NCBI GenBank assembly: GCA_947457875.1
Contig: CANGWV010000004.1
Coordinates: 1 to 37,553, forward strand
Origin: Burkholderiaceae bacterium
GTDB lineage: Bacteria; Pseudomonadota; Gammaproteobacteria; Burkholderiales; Burkholderiaceae
DNA length: 37,553 nucleotides
Direction of reading: 5' to 3'
A model generated the notes under the pieces. That model was not told where the DNA came from. It saw only the letters and a list, made by a program, of their open reading frames with translations, and did no database searches. A program made the position numbers and the translations under genes. Below are positions 31,323 to 37,553 of this stretch, in pieces. Each line of letters opens with the position of its first letter. The first letter of the stretch is position 1.

Positions 31323-32099
31323 TTAAATTTTGACAAAACGCCGTAAGATCCAAAAGTAAACTGGATAAGGCAGTAGGCGTAAAAACTTTAAGAATCCAGA
31401 AAACCGTTTTGGAAAATGGATATCAAACTCGCCCTCACGTATGCCATCTAGAATATGTTTGGCTGCTTCTTCAGAGCTAATTAATGCGGGCATTTCAAAA
31501 TCATTTTGTGCGGTAGCCTCGGTCTTTACAAAGCCCGGAGAAATCATGTGCACCCCAATGCCTTTCGGCTGCAAGTCATAAAAAAGGGTTTCGCAAAAAT
31601 TAATCATGGCCGCTTTGCTTGGACCATAGGCTAAGGCCTTGGGCAAACCGCTGTAACCAGCCACGCTGCCAACAATCGCGATATGACCGCTATGCCGCTC
31701 GAGCATATTAGGCAAAACTGCAGCAACGGCGCGCATCGGACCCAATACATTGGCATTGATGGTTTTTTCTGCCGACTCCATTTCGAAGTTATCGGCACGC
31801 AGCGGTATGTATATTCCAGAAACAAACAACAAAAGATCGAGCTGGCCCCATTCCTGCATGAGTTTTTGGTAGGTCTCTTGAACTGCCTTAGGTTCAGTCA
31901 CATCCAAGGGCAATATCAGACTTTGATTGGGCTTGGCATGCTGCGCAACTGCTTGAAGATTTTGCAGGCGACGCCCAGACAGTGCAACCGAGGCGCCCGC
32001 TGCCAACAGAGCAATTGCACAGGCCTCGCCAATTCCGCTAGTTGCGCCAATGACCCAGACCCGTTTGCCTGCAAAACCCTGCATTCCAATCTGTTTCAT
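31323..32099 (-). CDS. SDR family oxidoreductase in the CFA-synthase operon
   Basis: RVWVIGATSGIGEACAIALLAAGASVALSGRR; YGPSKAAMINFCETL active site. Confidence 0.9.
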   Translation of the reverse strand: MKQIGMQGFAGKRVWVIGATSGIGEACAIALLAAGASVALSGRRLQNLQAVAQHAKPNQSLILPLDVTEPKAVQETYQKLMQEWGQLDLLLFVSGIYIPLRADNFEMESAEKTINANVLGPMRAVAAVLPNMLERHSGHIAIVGSVAGYSGLPKALAYGPSKAAMINFCETLFYDLQPKGIGVHMISPGFVKTEATAQNDFEMPALISSEEAAKHILDGIREGEFDIHFPKRFSGFLKFLRLLPYPVYFWILRRFVKI

Positions 32100-33364
32100 G
32101 GCCGTAAGCTATCTCCGCTACTGTGATCGTGAGTGAGGGTGAATTGCACCACATCAATATTGCGCTCTGAAAAGCCTGCAGCGCAATACATAAGATAGAA
32201 ATTCCAGAGTCGAATAAAAGCCTCATCAAAGCCAAGTTGGTGTACTTCATCTAGTTGACGATTAAAGGACTCGTACCAAATGCATAGTGTCTTTGCATAA
32301 TCAGCACCAAATGCAAATTCATCATCAACGCGCAAACCCGCCCGGGCCGCATATTCTTTAAAAACCGACTTGGACGGCAACATGCCACCTGGGAAAACGT
32401 ATTGCTGAATAAAGTCCGTACTACTTCGGTAGCGCTCAAATAATTCTTCTGCAATCACAATGGTTTGGATGCACGCTTTTCCACCAGGCTTGAGGGATGA
32501 TGCAATCGTCTTGAAATACTGTTCCCAATGGTTTTCACCAACGGCTTCAAACATCTCGATCGAGGCAATGCCATCGAATTGTTCTTTGCAATCGCGGTAG
32601 TCCTGAAATCGAATTTCAGAAACAAGGCCTTTTTTTGCAAGGCGCTCCTCGGCAAATTTCTGTTGTTCTCGGGATAAGGTGAGTCCGGTCACATAACAGC
32701 CTGCTAGCGCCGCTTCTTCAATGAAGCCACCCCAGCCACAACCAATCTCAAGTATTCGTTTTTCGGGGGTGGCATTGATAGAAGACAAAATACGACGGTA
32801 CTTATTTGACTGCGCTTCTGCTAATGTAAGCTGAAGATCGCCACTAAACCATGCGCTGGAATAGGTCATACTGGGATCAAGCCACAAAGAATAAAAGGGA
32901 TTGCCTAAATCATAGTGCGCATGAATGTTTTTGCGGCTACCGGATTTCGAATTGTTGCGCATCCGATGTTTGAGGCGGTAGAACAGGGAGCCAAACCAAC
33001 TGCCATAGATTGCTTTTTCGAGGAGAGTCCGATTGCGGATCGCTATCTCTAATATGGCCTTTAAGTTGGACGTGTTCCATTGCCCGCGAATATAGCTTTC
33101 CGCAAAACCAATGTCCCCATGCTTCAGAACGTCTTTAAAAACATCCCAATCGAGGACATGCAAGTCAGCATGCAAGTCGTCGCCAGAGCTGCCAAAGTAT
33201 TCTGTTCTGCCGTCCGGCAAGGTGAGGGCTAAATGACCGGATTTAACATTGCTTAGCAAAGCGAGAAAGGTTCTTGCCGCCAGCGGAACAGATTGGGTTG
33301 ACTGTCGATCAGCAGAGCGTGAAAAACTGAGTCGTGATAGCAGGGATTGTCCAGGTCGATTCAT
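32096..33364 (-). CDS. Cyclopropane-fatty-acyl-phospholipid synthase family methyltransferase
   Basis: HYDLGNPFYSLWLDPSMTYSSAWF, ILEIGCGWGGFIEEAA, GIASIEMFEAVGENHWEQYF, DFIQQYVFPGGMLPS. Confidence 0.94.
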   Translation of the reverse strand: MNRPGQSLLSRLSFSRSADRQSTQSVPLAARTFLALLSNVKSGHLALTLPDGRTEYFGSSGDDLHADLHVLDWDVFKDVLKHGDIGFAESYIRGQWNTSNLKAILEIAIRNRTLLEKAIYGSWFGSLFYRLKHRMRNNSKSGSRKNIHAHYDLGNPFYSLWLDPSMTYSSAWFSGDLQLTLAEAQSNKYRRILSSINATPEKRILEIGCGWGGFIEEAALAGCYVTGLTLSREQQKFAEERLAKKGLVSEIRFQDYRDCKEQFDGIASIEMFEAVGENHWEQYFKTIASSLKPGGKACIQTIVIAEELFERYRSSTDFIQQYVFPGGMLPSKSVFKEYAARAGLRVDDEFAFGADYAKTLCIWYESFNRQLDEVHQLGFDEAFIRLWNFYLMYCAAGFSERNIDVVQFTLTHDHSSGDSLRP

Positions 33365-34158
33365 CTACTAACTTCAAAGTCGGGCGGTTTAGGTTTGGAG
33401 TGAAATGGGACGCCTTTGGCCCAAAGCTTCAGTGCTTGCCAATGAATCCGTCCGATCACTCCAATGCTCATGAGAGGATATCGCACTATCGTGAAATACA
33501 GGGTCGTACGCGTCAGCGGACGTGCTTCACCGCTAATGCTGGTGTGAATCAAGGGCCCTCCATCCTCATGCAACTCAATGCGGTTGACGGTGTTCCGTCC
33601 GGACTGGCTTTCTTGGGGAAAAAGGAAGCGAAAGCGGTATTCGCCGCTGACATCGCAAAAGGGCGAGACATGAAAGACCTTGTTAGTTGTAAGGGTTTCT
33701 CCAGAGCGCAGTGGCTCCCCGGAGTCTTTACTTAACAAGTAGCAATGGCGCTCCCCAAACGTATTGTTTACCTCCGCAATGACTGCGCGTACCTGTCCGT
33801 TTGGTTTGGTACAAATCCAAAAACTTACGGGATTAAAAACATACGCCAAGACCCGTGGAAAGGTTTGTAGCCAGATTTCGCCATCGGGATGGGTAATGCC
33901 ATACGAGGCTAAGAGTTGTTCGGCCCAGGCTAGGCTATCTACATCACCGCGGCCGTGGTCTTTATCAAAAAATGAAAAGAAGCGAAATTGATTGTCACCC
34001 AGGCCATGCTGACGGAGTAAATCTGGATTGCGTTTACGCTCTCGCATGGGAATGCTGATCGTAAATACTGAATACGCAAATGCATTCTTTGCTGGACGGA
34101 AGCGGCGGTGTTGTACAACGCCAAAATTCAGTTTCGGCGTTAAGTCAGCTGGCAACAT
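33361..34158 (-). CDS. DUF1365 domain-containing protein
   Basis: LNFGVVQHRRFRPAKNAFAYSVFTISI, LQTFPRVLAYVFNPVSFWICTKPNGQVRAVIAEVNNTFGERHCYLL, KVFHVSPFCDVSGEYRFRF. Confidence 0.92.
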   Translation of the reverse strand: MLPADLTPKLNFGVVQHRRFRPAKNAFAYSVFTISIPMRERKRNPDLLRQHGLGDNQFRFFSFFDKDHGRGDVDSLAWAEQLLASYGITHPDGEIWLQTFPRVLAYVFNPVSFWICTKPNGQVRAVIAEVNNTFGERHCYLLSKDSGEPLRSGETLTTNKVFHVSPFCDVSGEYRFRFLFPQESQSGRNTVNRIELHEDGGPLIHTSISGEARPLTRTTLYFTIVRYPLMSIGVIGRIHWQALKLWAKGVPFHSKPKPPDFEVSR

Positions 34159-35539
34159 TGACCTCTGCTGCAGAAGTATGGAGGTCGATGGACTGTTTAC
34201 TGCGTTCTAGAATCGCTTCAGCAACCGTCTCTCCAGAGCGCAAACCATCCTCATGAAATCCGTACCCAGTCCATGCGCCACAATACCAAACGGATGACTT
34301 ACCCTGGATCAGGGGTAAGCCTGCTTGTGCATCAGTGGCACGCATATCAAATACAGGGTGTGCATACCGAATCTCCTGAAATACCTTATTGGGGTCTGGC
34401 TCACGCAGTGGATTCAGGGTGACGATGATGGGAATGTCTTTGAGTACTGAAGGAAGGGGCTGAAGGAGGTTAATCAGATAACTCACACTTACCGTATCTT
34501 CAGTCGCGTCGGCATTCTTGGCTTGCGCGGTGTAATTCCAGGCAGCCCAGCAGCGCTTACGCTCTGGCAAAAAAGAGGCATCGGTATGCAAGATGGCCCG
34601 ATTGGCCTGATACGGAATTGCGCTCAGGATGGATTGGGTCCCAGAATCAATGCCACGAAGCAGCTGCAGGCTTTGATCGCTATGGCAAGCCATCACAAGC
34701 TCATCAAACTGCGCAGCACCACTGGCGCTAATAACCTCAATTGCATGCTGTTTGCTTTCAGTAGGGACATTAATTGATATCACTGCTTCGCGCACCCAGT
34801 GCACGCCGCACTGATCAAGGCTGCTTACCAAGCGTTTTACATATTCCCGTGAGCCGCCTTGTACCGTAAGCCACTGCGGTCGATCTTGTATTTTTAAGAG
34901 GCCATGGTTATGGCAAAAGCGTGCCATGGTTTGAATCGGAAACTCCAGCATTTGATCGACAGAGCATGACCAAATTGCGCCAATCATCGGTAAAAAATAC
35001 CAATCCCGAAAGGGCTTACCAAAGGCATGGCGATCCAGAAAATCGGCAATGCTTTCTTCTGGGGTTGCTGCTTTACTTGGGTGCGTATCGCTTGACTCCT
35101 GACGTAAAGCCAGTGCGGTGGCAAGTTTATTAAAGCGCATGATGTCGCGTGCCATCTTCCAAAAAGAAGGGCGGAGTAAATTGCGCCGTTGACCAAAAAA
35201 AGAATTGAGATCATTTCCAGCCCACTCTAGTAGCGGAGTCGATTCGAGCTTAACGGAAAATGACATCTCCGAAGGAAAAATGGGCACGTTCAACTCTTCA
35301 AATAAGCGTACTAGGCGTGGATAGGTACGGCGATTGAAGACTAAGAACCCAGTATCTACAGCTTGCTGAACTGGCCCGCTCGGCGTGTCAATGGTGATAT
35401 CAACCGTATTACTATGACCGCCGATGTGCTTGCCTGACTCATAAATAGTGATGTCAAAATCGGGATGCTGACGCAGGCGGTACGCACAGCCGAGGCCAGA
35501 GATGCCAGCGCCAATAATTGCAATGCGTTTTTTGGCCAT
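34145..35539 (-). CDS. NAD/FAD-binding oxidoreductase (COG2907-type, amine-oxidase-like)
   Basis: RIAIIGAGISGLGCAYRLRQHPDFDITIYESGKHIGGHSNTVDI; VDTGFLVFNRRTYPRLVRLFEEL; C-terminal YCGAWTGYGFHEDGLRSGETVAEAIL. Confidence 0.93.
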   Translation of the reverse strand: MAKKRIAIIGAGISGLGCAYRLRQHPDFDITIYESGKHIGGHSNTVDITIDTPSGPVQQAVDTGFLVFNRRTYPRLVRLFEELNVPIFPSEMSFSVKLESTPLLEWAGNDLNSFFGQRRNLLRPSFWKMARDIMRFNKLATALALRQESSDTHPSKAATPEESIADFLDRHAFGKPFRDWYFLPMIGAIWSCSVDQMLEFPIQTMARFCHNHGLLKIQDRPQWLTVQGGSREYVKRLVSSLDQCGVHWVREAVISINVPTESKQHAIEVISASGAAQFDELVMACHSDQSLQLLRGIDSGTQSILSAIPYQANRAILHTDASFLPERKRCWAAWNYTAQAKNADATEDTVSVSYLINLLQPLPSVLKDIPIIVTLNPLREPDPNKVFQEIRYAHPVFDMRATDAQAGLPLIQGKSSVWYCGAWTGYGFHEDGLRSGETVAEAILERSKQSIDLHTSAAEVNVAS

Positions 35540-36108
35540 TACTGCTTTCCTTGCAGTAACTTCTCAATTTGGGACGTTATGGTTCTGCCGCCGGGATTAG
35601 AGAGGCTGCCATACGCCTCAACCACATTGCCATTGCGATCGATCAAGTACTTGTAAAAATTCCACTTGGGAGTGGTGCCCGTTTTTTCAATCAGGGTCTT
35701 GAATAAGGGATTCGGATTTTTGCCAGAGACACTCGATTTCGTAAACATCGGAAACTTGACGTCATACGTATTTTTACAAAAATCAGCAATTTGCTTATTC
35801 GTGCCAGGCTCTTGCTGACCAAAGTCGTTCGATGGAAAGCCTAAAACAACAAAGCCTCTTTGTTGATACTTGGAATAAATCTTTTCAAGGTCGTCGTATT
35901 GCCCAGTAAAGCCGCAGTAACTCGCAGTGTTCACCACCAAAATCACCTTACCTTGGTACTGGCATAAATTTTGGGGCGCCTCGTCTTGCAAACGCAAAAA
36001 CGTATGGGAAAGGAGTGGGCTACAGGTGGGAGCTGCAGTCTGAGCAAATGCTGGGCTACTCAAAGAGAGTCCCAGCCAACAGGCCGCTAAAAGGAAGAAA
36101 TGCCGCAT
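35539..36108 (-). CDS. Glutathione peroxidase (Cys-type) with N-terminal signal peptide
   Basis: VNTASYCGFTGQYDDLEKIY, LGFPSNDFGQQEPGTNKQI, KWNFYKYLIDRNGN. Start trimmed to MRHFFLLAACWLGLSLSSPAFAQ at 36108. Confidence 0.9.
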   Translation of the reverse strand: MRHFFLLAACWLGLSLSSPAFAQTAAPTCSPLLSHTFLRLQDEAPQNLCQYQGKVILVVNTASYCGFTGQYDDLEKIYSKYQQRGFVVLGFPSNDFGQQEPGTNKQIADFCKNTYDVKFPMFTKSSVSGKNPNPLFKTLIEKTGTTPKWNFYKYLIDRNGNVVEAYGSLSNPGGRTITSQIEKLLQGKQ

Positions 36109-36169
36109 AAATTCATCAAGCAAAAAAGGAACAGGACTCCAGTCTAAGTCATTCCAGTTAAGATGTTTT
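36109..36169. promoter_or_regulatory. Divergent intergenic region between gpx operon and photolyase; candidate bidirectional control region
   Basis: 61 bp between start codons; contains the dyad GACT-CC-AGTC (36135-36144) and GGAAC-N15-GTC (36128-36150), loosely ECF-sigma-like. Confidence 0.35.
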
Positions 36170-37553
36170 ATGAGCAAAAAAACCCCAACGGACAAAAGCG
36201 CAAAGGGCAGTCAAGCCACCCGTAATCTCATCTTGATTTTGGGTGATCAGCTGAACCTGGATAGCCCAGTTCTGCAAAACGCCGATTGGCAGCAGGATGC
36301 GGTATTGATGATTGAGTCTGCTGGCGAGGCTACCTGGGTTTGGAGCCACAAGGTGCGAATTGCCCTATTTTTATCCGCAATGCGTCATTTTGCTGCCGCC
36401 TTAAGCAAGTCGGGCGCGCGCGTCCACTATCGCTCCATGGAGGACAATCCTGCCGCCACGCTGGGGGACGCTCTAAAAGAAGCCATCGAGTGCTACAAGC
36501 CAACAGCAGTCCATTGCGTTGAGCCTGGCGAGTGGCGCGTGTGGGGCGACATTACTACAGCGTGCACCGCGATGGATACCCCTCTGCAGATTACAAGCGA
36601 TACGCATTTTTTATGCGATTTAGAGGAATTCAAGGTGTGGGCGGGGGTAAAGAAAGAATTGCGCATGGAGTTCTTTTACCGCCAGATGCGCAAAAAGCAC
36701 GGCGTTCTGCTGGACAAGGCGGGCGAGCCCGAGGGTGGTCAATGGAATTACGATGCGGCAAACCGATCCAGCTATCCCAAAAAGGGACCGGGCTTAATCG
36801 ACCCCCCCGAGTTTTTTGAGCCGGATGCCATCACAAAAGAAGTGCTTGCCTTCGTGGGGGAGCGTTTCAAAGAGCACCCTGGCAGCCTTCAGCATTTTTT
36901 ATGGCCAGTCACGCGTCAGGAAGCTTTGTTGGCATTGGACCGTTTCATTGATGCTAGGCTCGTGCATTTTGGTCAATACGAGGATGCAATGTGGACCGAT
37001 ACCCCGTTTGGGTGGCATTCACTCCTATCCTCGAGCCTGAATTTAAAGTTACTGAATCCACGCGAGGTCATTGCGCGAGTAGAGGCCGCATGGCGCGCGG
37101 GCGATGCCAGTCTCGAGGCGGCAGAAGGCTTGATTCGGCAAATTCTGGGTTGGCGCGAATTTATTCGCGGGGTCTATTGGCTCGATATGCCCAAGATGGG
37201 AACTGCCAATTACTTTGGCTATAAACGGGAGCTGCCTGCATGGTATTGGACCGGTAAAACAAAAATGGCATGCATGGCCGATGTCCTTGGGCAAACACTC
37301 GAATACGGCTATGCCCATCACATCCAGCGATTGATGGTGATGGGAAACTTTTCCCTCTTAGCAGGCCTCTCGCCTCAGGCGGTAAGCAGCTGGTTTTTGG
37401 CGGTCTATGTGGATGCCGTAGAGTGGGCTGAATTACCCAACGTCGCTGGTATGGCTCTATTTGCCAATGGCGGGCGCTTCACCAGTAAGCCGTATATTTC
37501 CAGTGGCGCCTACATTAAGCGCATGAGTAATTACTGTAGCCATTGCCCGTATA
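36170..37553 (+). CDS. Cryptochrome/photolyase family protein, FeS-BCP (PhrB-like) type; 3' end cut by window edge
   Basis: Own translation from the ATG at 36170: MSKKTPTDKSAKGSQATRNLILILGDQLNLDSP..., MEFFYRQMRKKHGVLLD, GGQWNYDAANR, LGWREFIRGVYWLDMPKMGTANYFG, YGYAHHIQRLMVMGNF, INPARTIAL-like end ISSGAYIKRMSNYCSHCPY. Open to the window end, so absent from the ORF track. Confidence 0.93.
   Translation, partial: MSKKTPTDKSAKGSQATRNLILILGDQLNLDSPVLQNADWQQDAVLMIESAGEATWVWSHKVRIALFLSAMRHFAAALSKSGARVHYRSMEDNPAATLGDALKEAIECYKPTAVHCVEPGEWRVWGDITTACTAMDTPLQITSDTHFLCDLEEFKVWAGVKKELRMEFFYRQMRKKHGVLLDKAGEPEGGQWNYDAANRSSYPKKGPGLIDPPEFFEPDAITKEVLAFVGERFKEHPGSLQHFLWPVTRQEALLALDRFIDARLVHFGQYEDAMWTDTPFGWHSLLSSSLNLKLLNPREVIARVEAAWRAGDASLEAAEGLIRQILGWREFIRGVYWLDMPKMGTANYFGYKRELPAWYWTGKTKMACMADVLGQTLEYGYAHHIQRLMVMGNFSLLAGLSPQAVSSWFLAVYVDAVEWAELPNVAGMALFANGGRFTSKPYISSGAYIKRMSNYCSHCPY

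Noticed and set aside
31318-31343. CGGCGTT/AACGCCG hairpin between dsbA and the SDR gene
   Set aside because: A possible terminator, but half lies inside the SDR coding end with a long loop and no clear T tract; too weak to list as a feature.
36340-37321. ORFs of 60-95 aa at 36340, 36532, 36816, 36991 and 37049
   Set aside because: They are out-of-frame or antisense to the photolyase frame that runs from 36170 to the window edge.
1-37553. Mobile elements, prophage, tRNA genes or CRISPR arrays
   Set aside because: No transposase, integrase, direct-repeat array or tRNA cloverleaf was recognised by eye. tRNAscan-SE and CRISPR finders were not run.

Overview
The window appears to be a gene-dense chromosomal segment from a betaproteobacterium, most likely Burkholderiaceae and Polynucleobacter-like (inferred from gene content and protein style; no search was run). 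It carries about 31 protein-coding genes. I saw no tRNA, rRNA, CRISPR array, insertion sequence or phage genes. Left to right: ahcY-metF, a convergent 5-formyl-THF cyclo-ligase, a slt-like transglycosylase, an NDUFA9-like epimerase and cca, a convergent NDUFAF7/MidA-like methyltransferase, a pteridine-reductase-like SDR with folB and ttcA, glmU-glmS, a tripartite RND efflux operon, GST plus flavin reductase, a small lipoprotein, an AcuI/YhdH-type reductase, DUF1289, an MBL-fold hydrolase, a PhaM-like protein, a split metH, DUF1840, argS, a SPOR protein, a DsbA-like protein, and a right-hand cluster. That cluster is a tightly overlapping five-gene minus-strand operon (exported glutathione peroxidase, COG2907-type FAD oxidoreductase, DUF1365, CFA-synthase-like methyltransferase, SDR). 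It is transcribed divergently, across a 61-bp gap, from a truncated FeS-BCP-type photolyase that the ORF track missed. This is the best candidate for an under-described system: a light/ROS-linked lipid-modification module. Other points of interest are a histone-H1-like tail on GlmU, a CCA-adding enzyme that seems to lack HD-domain catalytic residues, a 77-bp antisense overlap of phaM with an MBL gene, and hairpins upstream of ahcY and metH.
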